A DNA stretch of 64,000 bases, from positions 372,001 through 436,000 of the forward strand of contig CADCXA010000015.1 in NCBI GenBank assembly GCA_902806565.1, in the 5' to 3' direction. The notes beneath the pieces were generated by a model, which searched no databases, had not been told where the DNA came from, and was given only the letters and a program-made list of their open reading frames with translations. Each line of letters opens with the position of its first letter. Position 1 is the first letter of the stretch. Origin of the DNA: Hypoxylon rubiginosum. Lineage: Eukaryota > Ascomycota > Sordariomycetes > Xylariales > Hypoxylaceae. Of this stretch, positions 50,042-62,079 are shown in pieces. The position numbers were made by a program, and so were the translations under genes.

Positions 50042-53000
50042 ACCTTGATAGTGGTTTGCGGTATCGATTATAACTACTCTCCCGAGAAAAACAACCGCAC
50101 GTGATCAACAACAAGTCCGTACTGTCTCCGGAAATCACCAGGCTCGATGCTAATAGTGAGCTCAGCGCCAACGGACGTGGCAGCTAAACACTTGAAAGAA
50201 TATCGGTCGTCGAAAGAAAGCCCTACGGGGCGAAGCGAAAGTTACTTGACAAACCCGGTCCCAAGGTAACCCTTCACCCCACGAAGTTAGGGAGAGGTCT
50301 CGATGGTTATATGAGTCAAGTACAACTCCGGGAGCCAAGTGCCAAGATTGAAAGGCCTTATTTATGTATCAAGGAGACGTAAGTGAATACGACGTCACAA
50401 CTAAGACGATGGTAGCTATCTGTCAGAGCCCATAAAGGCGAACTTCGGTACATATGCTCAACCAGGGTGACGGAGCTTGAGTGACACTATGCGGGATGAA
50501 ATTGGGCATGAGGAGAGTGCGGTACTTCCCATAACGGACTTTCCAGGGCTGTCGCCCACGACGTCGAGGAGACGGCCGAAGGATCGACATGTTATCAAGG
50601 CATTATTAAGTCTCGATGAGAGGTAGATGCCGCAAAGCCGCCGAAGGGTGAGGAGTGGGGATAGATTGTACACGCTGGAGCGCCAGTGATCCCTGGGTAA
50701 CCTCTAGTGCAACCATTGTCACTTGACAAGTCCGTCGACGAGGACGCTATATTGCTGGTCCCAACTAGGAAATAGCCACATCGGCATCAACGGACCGGAG
50801 GAGCGTTGTTTCAGGGTACCTATGAGAAGGCGAAACGAAAAGCACGCCCACGTTGGTTTCGCACGAGCAGAGTGGGGGGCCGCTACGGGAAGTCTTATCC
50901 ATTCGGACGGGGAATACGGGGGGTGGTGATCTGGCGGACAAGGCGGTCTAGCGAGCCAAGATCCCAGCAGATGATGGGCCCTCAAAAAGTGTGGAGTAGC
51001 CAAAGGCGACGGCTACGGCTCCTAGTTACGTGCTCCCTTTTCTTCGATACGGAAGGATGACTGCGATTCTGATTAGCTAGTATATATCGCGGTAGAGTGG
51101 CTGTAAATTGGGAGGTTCGTGGCACAGCCCAACTTATCAGTCGTGATCCGCCCCTATTACATGATACATATTCATGGGACCCTGTAACAATGTCCTGGCG
51201 AACGGGATGGTGGTCGAGATGTTACCTCGCCTATGGCCCAGACGTCGAAGGGGTTTGGCCGTCTGGAAGACCGGCGGAAAGAGACGCACGGGGACGAGAG
51301 CGAATCGGATAGGCCTGTGCCTCGGAGACGCTAATGTACTACATATGTAAAGGTGAGCCCTTTCCAAGCAAAGCATTAGCGTCTACGTTGCCGCCGCCCT
51401 GTCTACTGTCTGAGCCCAGCTTTATTAACTGCTTGCCAGTATAGTACAGTCGTAGGTAGGTATTTGATATATATATGTCCCTATCGGGACTCGGGAGGCT
51501 CTGGACATAAAACAGCCTGACTGTATAAATATTAATCTCAGACATATCTTCCGTTGATCCGGACTAGACACGATGTTGATCCACGAGGTAAAGGCAAGCT
51601 AGGAGATAGCATGATGCACTTTGGTGAGGTTGGAACAAAACGTCAGTCTGCGCAGATGGAAGTATTTTCTAGAGTTGAAGAATACGTGAGTATGATGGCC
51701 TCATTATTCTGTACCTAGTACCTAAGTACCTAGATTATGTATTCAAATGTAGTCGAGTCAGGAAGACCACGCTGCATGTAAGTGATCATGCAGTTCGAAG
51801 TTGCGGGTTTCTGGGCTAGGAAAAATTTTACCAATGGCCGCTCCCGCTACGGCTAGGGACCTGCTTGTATGGGACCCGATAAATGCATCGGATTTACGGC
51901 CCGGAAGGACACCAATCGGGATAAGCTAGCACAGAAGCGCCGGCCACCAATAGCGGATTAATTACTTCGTACCTTGATTTCCACAGCTGCCAAACTGTAA
52001 AAAGCTTCCCTACCATCCCTACCAGGTACCACCTTACCACCTACAGTACCTAAGATTCCAAGACACGCCGTTGAATCTAACATACCCTACCTGTACATGA
52101 GGGCATACGCACATACGCATCTCATTATCCAAATCTGGATCGAAATGTCTCTATCCCAGCAGCTGCCTAGGGCCTAAGGCACCCAGGCACCCAGGCACCC
52201 GGCTGCTCGTCGCCTAGGCGCAGCTGTAAGCCTAATGGTTAGGGACAATTCCATGTGAGACATGCATCTTGATTCGGCCTCGGTATAGCACGTTCTTTAA
52301 CAAGGCACGTCGGATCGAAGCATAGCGACTGATGCTCACGGCGGAATTCTTTCCATGAACTGAACCATCTCGGCTTTCTCGGGACCCAGTAGTCACAAAG
52401 TTCTGGCCACGAGCAACTAGAGGCGGCGAGGAAGTAGATATGACATCTCTAGCATCCTACCTTGAAAGGTGACCCTCCGTATTGCACGTAGACAGTTCAC
52501 CGATACATGTCTGGAGATATTTATATGTACCTGGTTTAAATTGATCGACGCTCCCGCTCACCTAGGTCTGCAAGAAGACTTTCGAGTTTCCCTTGTCGAA
52601 ACAAAGTTGATTAAGTCTCCTTTCGGTAACCCGACCAAACCGCAAATCTAGGCCTCTCTGATAGCTCAACATGCACGATCGAAATCTCCGCGACTTTCAA
52701 TAAACGAACCCAGTGTCACACATATCTTTACCCGAGTTCCCGGGCTTTCTCAAGGCTGTATTAGGGCATTTCACTCGTCTATCTTTGACGATACCACTTT
52801 CTACTTACCTAGGTGGCTATGGCTACGACCATAGACTATGGTGTGTTTGCCTATCAACTACAACTCTGGTCTATCAAATGACAGGTTATAATGTCTAATA
52901 GAGCTGACTGCTATTACCTTACCATGACGCAACCCGCGCCGATATCCGTCTTGGACCTACGAGCTGATCCGATTCTCCTCGGCGGGCCGTCTGACCCACA

Positions 53001-53698
53001 CTAGCTCTTCATGCATCCGCCGTGGGGTTTGCCATGTAGAGACCTTTTCCCCGGCGGCCCTATTTCCTGCTCCAACTCGCCAACAACTTTGTCAGCTCGA
53101 CATAACAGGTATGTTACACTCACATCCTAGTCAGCCTTGTTCCCCTTCATCCCCTTGATCAAAACTAAGGCATAGTGAGATAGTTATTCCGCTCTTACTA
53201 ATGGTCTAGAAACGAGAACTGTACAACCCGTTACCACCGACAGCACTTGATAGGCAACTGTCGTGCTCTCTATTGCGTCGATATCATTAATCATCTATCT
53301 AGGTACCTATTCGGGCTAGTCTCACGGATTACAGGTGCCATCTCGGATATTGCCGAGTTTAGAAGTTGCTGGCATCGTCTTTGCACTAGAAATACATACC
53401 AACGAGAAATCGAATTGAGGGAAGCTCCCGATATATGTGTTTCTACAAAGAGTTAGCGGCCTTCTCACCTTTGCATAAGTCGTTGCTTTCGCATTAGCAC
53501 CGTTGCTTTGATCGACTTGGCTTCGGGTTTACATATGAAACAAGGGCAGTAGACGCGCAGATGCGTTCTAGAAACGAGTTTAATCGTTGCGATTCTCGAT
53601 CGTATAGTGGGCCGGCACAACCACGAACCAGGCACAGCTCACCTCGCTATGCAGGAGAGCAGGGAGTGGAACTGATCGACCTGCCACCCTGTACCGCC
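50042..53698. other. Gene-poor region, no gene recognised
   Basis: 3.7 kb from the beta-glucosidase start to the inverted-repeat element. Short frames only. It contains three tandem copies of CACCCAGG-like words near 52178-52200 and scattered TACCTAGGT words (52558, 52806, 53301). Confidence 0.55.
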
Positions 53699-53831
53699 GC
53701 AGAAGGGCGTCAGAAAAACTCGCGCCCGTATGAATAACACTGTAATATACTGTATGAATTTGGCTTACCTAACTACACAGTGAAGCACAGTGTTACTCAT
53801 ACGGGCGCGAGTTTTTCTGACGCCCTTCTGC
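53699..53831. mobile_element. MITE-like element, 133 bp with 45-bp terminal inverted repeats
   Basis: The left arm (53699-53743) and right arm (53787-53831) are inverted copies of each other, 45 bp each with one mismatch (ATGAATAAC against ATGAGTAAC). The termini are GCAGAAGGGCG and its complement, and 43 bp lie between the arms. GCC flanks both ends (53696-53698 and 53832-53834) and could be a 3-bp target duplication, though so short a match can be chance. There is no coding capacity. The near-perfect arms suggest a recent origin. A foldback non-autonomous DNA transposon is the simplest reading; a stand-alone hairpin RNA or a cruciform-forming inverted repeat are alternatives. No second copy is present in this window. 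Confidence 0.75.
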
Positions 53832-54457
53832 GCCGTTCCATCGTCTCAGGCCTGTCCAGCAAGTGACCGAACTCCACGAGAATCAACATCCTACGCTCGA
53901 GGTAATTCCCTAGCAAATTTTTGGGAGGAGCAGGTAACTGTTGTCGTGGACGGCGAAGCTAGTCGTGATCATCTTGGTACGTTCAAACCATCCCTTATCC
54001 GTACCTACCTCTTACTCTCTCGCTTTCAAGAGCTATTACATACATCCATACATCCATCCATCCATAACCATCATCAAGCCTGTGTAAATCATCATCGGAT
54101 TGGGACTAGATTGGCTCGGAAGTTTTATCCGTGCCCTGTCAGTCAATCAATTCTGCCTGCAGCCCGCATATTGTGGCTGAAGGGCCATGCACCAAGTCTT
54201 CCCATACGCGGCCTCGCTAGAGACTTTCCAAAAGCTTGGGGGTCACATCTTGCTCGTCTCGCCTAGTGGCTGGATGGCTGACCGACTAATGCAACTCGGT
54301 TCTCCTGCAGCAGCATTGCGCCGTCCGTAGTTCGGGCTTTGGATTACCAGGAGTTGCACTTCGACCTTCTCACGCACGTGGTGCTTATCAATCTTATCCC
54401 AACGTCCTATTACCCTTGATACAGATATTAGGACGCGTCGATACAGATTCAATCTAG
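53832..54457. other. Sequence between inverted-repeat element and DUF202 remnant
   Basis: No gene recognised. A CATC microsatellite-like stretch (CATCCATACATCCATCCATCC) is present near 54044-54063. Part of it could be decayed 5' sequence of the DUF202 gene: the reading frame stays open from about 54290 to a TAG at 54455, but I see no conserved segment in it. Confidence 0.4.
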
Positions 54458-54988
54458 GAATCCGTTCGACGTTCCGATGAAAGTGATCATCCGAAAAGGG
54501 GCAAGTACATGCGGGAGCGGCTTTGATAGCCATATATGTGAATTAGATGCACCATATTATCGTTGCCTTGGCACATACAACGGCTAACCTGTTGAGGTAG
54601 CCCTCGAACGGACGTTTCTAGGCTATATGAGAACATCATCAATACTAGCCCTCACAGGCGTTCTGGTCGCTCAGTTGACCATTTTGCAGCAGGGAGATCC
54701 AAGCCTCGGATATTCCTTTGTGGGAAAACCACTAGCCCTTTGCTGCTACGCGTCTGCGATCTGGACAATCTTGTCTGGAGCCTGCCGTGTGTGGCGATAT
54801 CAACAAGCCTTGATACGAGGTTATGCATTGCCTGGTGGGTTTGAAGTGGCCTCGGTCACTCTACTATTGTTCATGGTGCGTTATGTTGTCTAAAAGGGAC
54901 ACTCTACTATGCATGCCGGGCTGATGCTTCCTAACTGTAGCTCTTGGCTACTATCCTCGGCTTCACTATCGCTATCGACACGCCATAG
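54458..54988 (+). pseudogene. DUF202-domain membrane protein gene, probably decayed
   Basis: Exons 54601-54875 and 54941-54988 (intron gtgcgt...tgtag) encode a clear DUF202 domain: LERTFLGYMRTSSILALTGV and then VAQL, a GKPLALCCYASAI block, QQALIRGYALPGGFEV and a last helix ending ATILGFTIAIDTP. Three membrane helices are expected. The upstream segment 54458-54524 ends in MRERL, which fits the RDHLA part of the family motif immediately before LERTFL. But the needed splice donor there reads GA (GATAGC at 54525) instead of GT, and an in-frame TAG (54455-54457) precedes it. No convincing start codon was found. So the gene is either a pseudogene, uses a non-standard splice, or starts elsewhere. 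DUF202 proteins are small membrane proteins of unclear function, some linked to vacuolar transporter chaperones. Confidence 0.6.
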
Positions 54989-57900
54989 AATCTATCGCGT
55001 ACCGTATCAGTGACAGATAACTCCTGGCGTAACCCCCACGGCAACTCGGGAAGGCTAGAGAGGTTACACTATTTCAAGAGGCCAAGCCATAGATCTTCGC
55101 CGTGCACACATTAGCATTACGAAGTCACCACCCTCTACAACTCCCGAGCGTGGGAGTTTGCCATGCGGTAAAGCCAGCTTCGCAACAAGGCACGTCTGGC
55201 CGACGGCTGCCATCGCCTTTCATTGCTATAGATGATCGATTTCGAGCCAGCCGCCTTAATCTCTGGCGTAGATCGGTTTCTGGAACCGCAATAGGACTAG
55301 TAGTAGACAGGAGGCAAACTTCGAATCGACATGACACGAGGATGAAGTAGCTGGTAGGCTTTCGCACGGGAATACCATTGAAGATGTCTTGGAGCACTTA
55401 GGAAGGCCTCAATATAGGCCACGATCCTCTGGCTGTACCGGCACCCTTAGTTTACTCAATATTATTTGGCTATGAATGAGCCGTCTTGCGCCATCAGTCT
55501 CGACGGCATTTGCCCTCGCTTAGATGCGCAGTACCTACTCAACAATAGCCGAAAGTTGGTAAATATGTCCCCCGCATGAGTAACTTACCCGTAACTCGAC
55601 CAGCTAGTAGCAACCCAAGGGTCATCTATGTTCGGTCTTGCGTCGCTGAAGCCCGTAGACGTATGCGTGAGCCCATAGCGCCTGGCATATAAGGTTGCAA
55701 GCCCATGTATAATGCGCCCCTTTCCGACATACATTGACACTCGTCTCGTGTATCCTACAGATTCTCGCCACATGTCGACCCTCGCTTATAGGTTCCGATA
55801 CGCTCTTGGACCGCCCCCACCGGCATTGCTTTTCATACGGGAGGGTTGTAGGAGTTGACGTACAGTACCGATATGCATCGAATGCTTGGCGGCAGAGTGC
55901 TGTTCCCGCGAGCAGATGGACTGTTACGTCCCGCTGTTTCCGCGGCCAGGACCTCAGACGATGCTGGCCACTGCTTGGATGCAGGACTGTCCTTCCTCCA
56001 ACTGCATTGGGATCGGTGAGAACGTGTGTGAGCGAGTTTCCCCGCATTCCAATGGCCGCGGAGAGGCGTTATGACGAGTGGTCTATAGTTGATGCCCAAG
56101 TTTGGTAGCATTGCCCCAAGGATTCCCGGACCTTAACTGGGTGCTGTGAACTATAATAGACGGATATGTTCCGAATCTAGCCCTGCTCGAGCCTCAGTTC
56201 GACATAGATGGGCAACGAGTATCCACGATACTCTTCTATCATCTAACAAGAAGAGATAGGTAAGCCAGCATCCAACCTGCCCGTCATTACATGACCCAGA
56301 TGAGGTTAACAACATATCTAGAAAAGCATCACGAGATATGATCCTACTGACTTGAGACTACCGTCCTTATGGCCACCATGAAATGATTGAGGTCGGGTTG
56401 CTGAATTATCGAACGATGGCCCTAGTCATTAGGGGTAAGATCGACAACCTGAGCCGCAGACACTAGGGTATATCAATGTGCTTCTCCTATTAGGTAGTAG
56501 CGGCAATAATTCTACTATGAAACGTAACAGGTACCGAGCTGCTATATAGCTAAAAGGAGGTAGTATATCATTGAGGTTAACATACCGCCATACCATTCCC
56601 GCTTGAGATTTGTTTTTACTTTCCCACCTATACACGAGAACCGCCATCATGTTATAGCTTAGTACTCCGCCCTCTATTCGCGTATAAGATGGATAGCGTC
56701 CGATTCAACGCCAGGTTGCAAAAAGGTTAAGACGAAACTTCCCTTGTTAGCTTCATTTCAACGATGACATTGGTCGTAGCAGTCTAAAGGACGCCTCGCC
56801 TTACCAAACCACCCAAAAGAGGCGTCATGGAAGGGCCTACAATCGAGACCAGCCACAGGGAAGCGGGTACTCCTTACTGCTGGTATGTTAGTTTAAAGAG
56901 GCTGCCGTTTCAAATCTTCTAACTCCTGCCACCGTCTCATATGTTCAAGTGCTTGTGCTCTGAGAGTGCTTGGTTAGCTGGAATAGGCTAGGTAGCTGCG
57001 TTTGTCTGATCGAGTTTGAACCTAGTCGATGAACAGAACTTGTTTGTTACCCTTCAGCTATTGCCATCTAATCAGGCACTGATTGAGATAAAACTGTTAA
57101 TCAAGCATTAGGATAGTTCAGAACCATTGCTGTAGTCTTGTCATCCGGATGAAGAATTGAATAACATTCTGATTTTATAAAAGATAACTGGAGAACCCAG
57201 AAGACTGCATTTGATCTTGTGGCTGATGTTGGTGTAATGAGAGAAGGTATAAAAGCAAAAGGTGTAAGACAAAGGATACCTCGATACTAGTTTAACTGCG
57301 CATCTAAAAGATACAGTACGAGTCAATCGAAACTCTCAAAGTTCTCTCATTGTTGATTCATATACCTGCAAGTTGTTGTAAGAATCAAGATCGATATCGC
57401 CTTGGAGGAGTTGTTAGACGTGCTATGAGATCATCAGATCTTCGCCCCCTAAAGTGGAGATGATCTAGATTTGTACACTCTTATGTAACTGAGGTTAGGC
57501 GCATGCATCCCTTAAGTCTATTCAAAGGGCTGGTCCCCTTTTCTGTTTGCCTATCCTCAGATTGGCCAAAAGATCGAAGTCAGAAACATTAAAGTAGCAA
57601 TGAGATTGGAATGCGTCCAATATTGGACGGCTCTAATTTCCACCTGGGAGCTGAAGGTACCTGAATAGGGAGCTAGGTAGGGAGCTATCATTGAGGCGTG
57701 CGTTCCAGCGCGTTCGGGACGGGAAGATGGGGAAATACGGGGGAGACAGATTGTCCGAGGATGGCTTAGACGTTATAAATATTGTCAGCTGAAAGATGAA
57801 ATCATATTTTCCATCTCGTACCTCTTAAACTATCATCCGGTTTAGCGGTCACGGTCACGGTCACGGTCACGGTCACTGGTCAGCGATCAATTTCGCAAGT

Positions 57901-58780
57901 CGCAGTTCGATGCTGCTGGAAACTCCGATCGCTCGGTCATACGAATAGATCTAAGGGTCGAAAAAAGGGGAGCTTGTACCTCGGTACCACGGGATCTATA
58001 CCTTTATATTGGACGTGCAGCTTCCATCTCCCTGGGTTCCTACTTGCCTTAGGTTAGGTACCTTGAGAAGCTGCCCAATAAAAAGCCCAAATTCAGATAT
58101 GCGGTGGAAAGAATAAGCGTCAAGCCCATGACACTATAACGTCATCACTTAGCACTTAACAAATTCCCTCTCTTAAGAAAAACAGTTTTCGCAAAAACAA
58201 AGGAAATCCCTTCGCCGTTTGCCGTCTATCTGATAACCAAAAAAAAGATCCCCCGCTATTCTAGTCTCCGAATAGTGTTCCGACCCGATAACACTATCTC
58301 GGCTCCACATAATAAATCTTTACCTGGGATTGAGATAGGTACCCTTACCTCACCTGCAGTTCCATGTTCGGCAATCTTCCAGGTTACATCCTAACATCAC
58401 AAGTCTCTTCGATTTGTTTCATACCGTAATACTTTCTCACCGCGTCGACTAGACTTCACAATTTCACCAAAATAGAGATCCGAAGAAGGCGACGAGTCGT
58501 ATGGCCACAATCAGCAGTGTCTAACAGCCACTCAGCGGCAAACTCGATAATTCAATCGCGCCTCTTTCTTTTTATCTCCTTTTCTTGCACCGACCTACCT
58601 TAGTCCGATCCAGATTTTAGACAAATCGCCACTAAATCTCCTTTCCTCCTTCACACCATAAGACCATAAGCTGCCTACCTTTCTTACATATTACTGCGTA
58701 ATACGGAACCTCGTTCGTCACCAGATTCGCCGGATCCTTTTACCAACCTACCCCGACTGGATCTCGCCAATACCGTCAAG
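54989..58780. other. Gene-poor region upstream of the zinc transporter
   Basis: 3.8 kb with no gene I recognise. The longest frames, at 55622-56047 (-) and 55734-56108 (+), overlap each other and have no family features. The 3' part is the transporter promoter, with a five-fold CGGTCA repeat at 57846-57875 and pyrimidine-rich sequence near 58560-58680. Confidence 0.55.
57846..57875 (+). repeat. Five tandem CGGTCA hexamers
   Basis: Five perfect 6-bp copies, about 905 bp upstream of the zinc transporter start. It may be a simple repeat or a clustered binding site; I know no specific factor for it. Confidence 0.85.
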
Positions 58781-60565
58781 ATGGCTTGGTCTAAGACTAC
58801 GAGGATCAGCATTATGCTGGCCATCGATATCGCTTTCTTCCTCGTCGAGCTGATAACCGGTTTCATGGTCCATTCCCTTGCGCTGACGGCAGATGCATTC
58901 CACATGCTGAACGATATCATCTCTTTGGTCATTGGTTTGTGGGCTGTAACTGTTGTGAAGAAAGAAACAACCAACAAATTCTCGTATGGATGGGTTCGAG
59001 CCGAAATCCTCGGTGCCGCTTTCAACGCTGTCTTCCTGATTGCGCTATGCGTCTCTATCATCCTCGAAGCCATAACTAGACTTTTCGAACCCCAAGAAGT
59101 GTCGAACCCGGTCCTCATCCTTATCGTCGGCGGCTGTGGATTGGCATCCAACCTAGTTGGCTTTCTGGTTTTGGGCGGACACGGGCACTCCCATGGCGAC
59201 GACCATTCCCACGACGAGCACGACCACGGACATGAACACGTTCATCAGCATGACACTGTCATTGCCGCCGAGGAGGGTAGGGCCAGCGCGACGCAAGCCT
59301 TACTGGACGAGGACGGCCCGTTGATGGATATCCTCCCCGAAGTTGCGATAGCGAGGGCTCGAGCAGCGAATGCTTCGCCGGCCACCGTCCGTCATATCCA
59401 ATTCGACCCATCCGAGAGCGGACAAAAGTCGGACCACGAGCGAGGTGGCAGTCGAAGCTCTATAGCCAAAGGAAGAGATCATCGACGTGCAAACAGCCTT
59501 AAGCATAGCCGCCTTGCTAGTATCGACGATTTCAGTATTCACCCGTCTAGTTTCAGACAGGACATCATAGAACATAGCAGATCGTGCAACGAAAACGATG
59601 CGAGTGAGAGCTCCAATGACGATAATTCTATCGATTCCCCTATTCGTACCGAATCGGCTGTAGACGAAACTACTCCCCTGATTGCCAACGAACGCGGAAT
59701 GGATAATGGTACTATACACAAAGACAAACATACCAGCCCTTCGGGACTTCACAATCGTCATGCTAGGCGCGACTCAGGAATTCACAGAGAGCATCACCAC
59801 AGCCGACCCAAGTCCAAGTCCAAGAAGGGCCATGGCCACAGCCACGGTGACATGGGCATGAACGCTATGATTCTTCATGTCCTGGGCGATGCTCTGGGAA
59901 ATGTCGGTGTCATGGTTACAGCGCTGATTATCTGGCTTACCGACTGGCCTGGACGCTTCTATGCTGACCCGGCCGTGTCGCTATTTATCACCCTCATCAT
60001 TCTCAGGTCTGCGATCCCTCTCACAAAGGCGACGGCCCAGGTACTACTCCAGGCCACGCCCGACCACATCGATCTTCAAGACATCAAGGAGGACATCCAG
60101 GCTCTCCCCGGAGTAATCAGTTGCCATCATGTTCACATCTGGCAGCTTTCCGATACAAAGGTGGTGGCGTCCATGCACGTGCAAGTCGCGTTCCCTACCA
60201 CCCAGGAGGGAGCCGAGAAGTACATGGAGCTTGCTAAGCGAGCGCGCAAGTGCCTCCACGCGTACGGAATCCACAGCGCTACCATCCAACCCGAATTCTG
60301 CCTGGAACAGGACTGCAACCACATAGACGACGGCTCCATGACGCTCGACGGACAAGCATCGCCGCGCTACGGGGGCGACGTGTGCCTCCTAGAGTGTGTA
60401 GAAGACTGCGTGGGCCAGGGATGCTGCACTTTACCGTCGCAGACCGACTCTAAAGCAGGGTCAAGCCGTCGATCTAGTCACTCAACAACTCATGATCATG
60501 ATCACGATCACGATCACGATCACGATCACAGCCATAGTGACCACGACCATGAACACCATCACTAA
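58781..60565 (+). CDS. ZRC1: Vacuolar-type Zn2+/H+ antiporter, CDF family (Zrc1/Cot1-like)
   Basis: Intron-less 594-residue cation diffusion facilitator. Six membrane helices lie in two blocks, about residues 8-135 and 365-425. Zinc-site residues are in helix 2 (LTADAFHMLND) and helix 5 (MILHVLGDALGN), the paired HxxxD motifs of zinc-selective CDF proteins. The loop between helices 4 and 5 is about 230 residues, opens with a His/Asp-rich tract (GHGHSHGDDHSHDEHDHGHE) and is otherwise Ser/Arg-rich. A ferredoxin-like cytosolic domain follows helix 6. It ends in a second His/Asp tract encoded by a GATCAC-type hexanucleotide repeat. Zrc1 loads zinc into the vacuole. The length and loop match fungal Zrc1; zinc as substrate is well supported, while cobalt or other metals are possible. 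AATAAA lies at 60597, a possible poly(A) signal. Confidence 0.94.
   Translation: MAWSKTTRISIMLAIDIAFFLVELITGFMVHSLALTADAFHMLNDIISLVIGLWAVTVVKKETTNKFSYGWVRAEILGAAFNAVFLIALCVSIILEAITRLFEPQEVSNPVLILIVGGCGLASNLVGFLVLGGHGHSHGDDHSHDEHDHGHEHVHQHDTVIAAEEGRASATQALLDEDGPLMDILPEVAIARARAANASPATVRHIQFDPSESGQKSDHERGGSRSSIAKGRDHRRANSLKHSRLASIDDFSIHPSSFRQDIIEHSRSCNENDASESSNDDNSIDSPIRTESAVDETTPLIANERGMDNGTIHKDKHTSPSGLHNRHARRDSGIHREHHHSRPKSKSKKGHGHSHGDMGMNAMILHVLGDALGNVGVMVTALIIWLTDWPGRFYADPAVSLFITLIILRSAIPLTKATAQVLLQATPDHIDLQDIKEDIQALPGVISCHHVHIWQLSDTKVVASMHVQVAFPTTQEGAEKYMELAKRARKCLHAYGIHSATIQPEFCLEQDCNHIDDGSMTLDGQASPRYGGDVCLLECVEDCVGQGCCTLPSQTDSKAGSSRRSSHSTTHDHDHDHDHDHDHSHSDHDHEHHH
60491..60562 (+). repeat. 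In-frame His-Asp coding repeat at the end of ZRC1
   Basis: Tandem CATGAT/CACGAT hexamers encode alternating His and Asp, followed by His/Ser/Glu-rich codons to the stop. Such tracts can expand or contract by slippage without a frameshift. Confidence 0.85.
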
Positions 60566-62079
60566 ATAATGGTCATTTATTTTCTCGGCGGGACTAAATA
60601 AACAATGTAACTAATTTTTTTTCCACATTCATTGCATCGGATTCGAGGGCGTCAAGCGGACGGTGATAAACTCGGTACCAGCGGCCATTAGACGGACGAG
60701 GTCTTTTTCTCTCTCTTTTGTCATTTGTACAACTACATACATAGGCTTAGGCTTTAATAGCGCGAAAGGGGGTTGGGGCGTTACGGTATTTATTCTGCTT
60801 AGGGCCCGGACTGGCAAAAATCATAGCAGATCAGGTATAAAAAGTGCATAAGGAGCATTTTAGTACGATGTTTTGTCTGCTTATTCTACGGAATTGGCTA
60901 TCTGTCAGTGATAACTATGTTGGTTGGGCTTGCTACGATTTGTTGTTTTTAAGACGATATTGGACGATATTGGACGGCTAGGTATCGTGTAGCATGTTGC
61001 CTAGAGCTCGGTTTAGGGATGTAAGATTTGCTGATGAATCTATCCCTGACCTGCCCATGTATATAGAACACAGGTAGGTATGTACATACATACATGGACT
61101 CTAGATGCTGGTCTACATGTAGGATGTCATAAGCTTATGTAAAATAATAAGGTATCTGGTGTTGTATTTCAACGTAGCAGTTCACGTGGGTTATGAAACT
61201 GCTTTGCTCCCTCCCCTGTTCCCCTGTTACCCCCTTGAAATTTTAAGCTCAGGGCACGGATAACTTACCCGAATGTCCTCAGCCTCCAGTTGCTAAATCG
61301 AACACTTTCACTTTTGATTCTTTCAACTTCTTCTATAGCCAAATTGATATCGACATTGACCCAATTGTTGGCTCTCGAAGGCAAGTTGAATGACGCCCTT
61401 TTACTCTGATGATATATATCGAAGCTAGCGTTATTTCATATATATCTGGAATAGGTTTGATATTCGAGGTTTCTGTCGCATGAAATCCTGTAACAGTAAC
61501 GAACAGGGCGGCGCAGAGCATGAATGATCTACCATGACCATCGTCCTCCCCCCATCAGTCCCAAACAGCGCAGCGCGCGAACCATTTCGAGCTTGGGTCT
61601 GTAACAAGCGCCCTGTTGGGACAATGGGTAATTATTCTGTTGTCAATTCGTCTTATGGGGAATCCAGGAGCTACCTTCCCCCCCTCCAATGTGGGCGCAG
61701 AACTGTCAAGCTTGCGCCTGGCGACCGCTCGGGACGGCCGTTCCGAGGTTTGGCATGAAACCCACGTCCGGGTAGGCCAAATAACCGCATCTAAGGTCGC
61801 CTCAACGCGAACCGCTCTATCTCTCTGTCTCTCGTTCTCGTATCTTGGTGCTTCTTCCTCTTCGACTTGTCCGTCCTTTGATAGTGCTTGGCTTCTCGTC
61901 TCTTCATTCATTTCATTTTTTTTTCTTGGGCTTGCCGGTTCGGGTTTCCTGCAGTCTATCAGACCAAGCTCCAGCTGAGCGGTCGTTCTTCGATTCTTTT
62001 TGGGATCATTTTGATATTTCATTTCTAGTCATTCCTTTTATATTTTCAGCTAGTTACGTTCACCTTCATACCTACAATC
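60566..62079. other. Intergenic region between ZRC1 and the aspartic protease
   Basis: 1.5 kb without a recognisable gene. It includes the CTACATGTAG palindrome at 61113-61122 and TACATACA repeats near 61080. The last 250 bases are T-rich and C-rich, typical of a fungal leader. Confidence 0.55.

Noticed and set aside
55622..56108. Overlapping 141-codon (-) and 124-codon (+) frames
   Set aside because: They are antisense to each other, with no recognised motif and no supporting splice structure.
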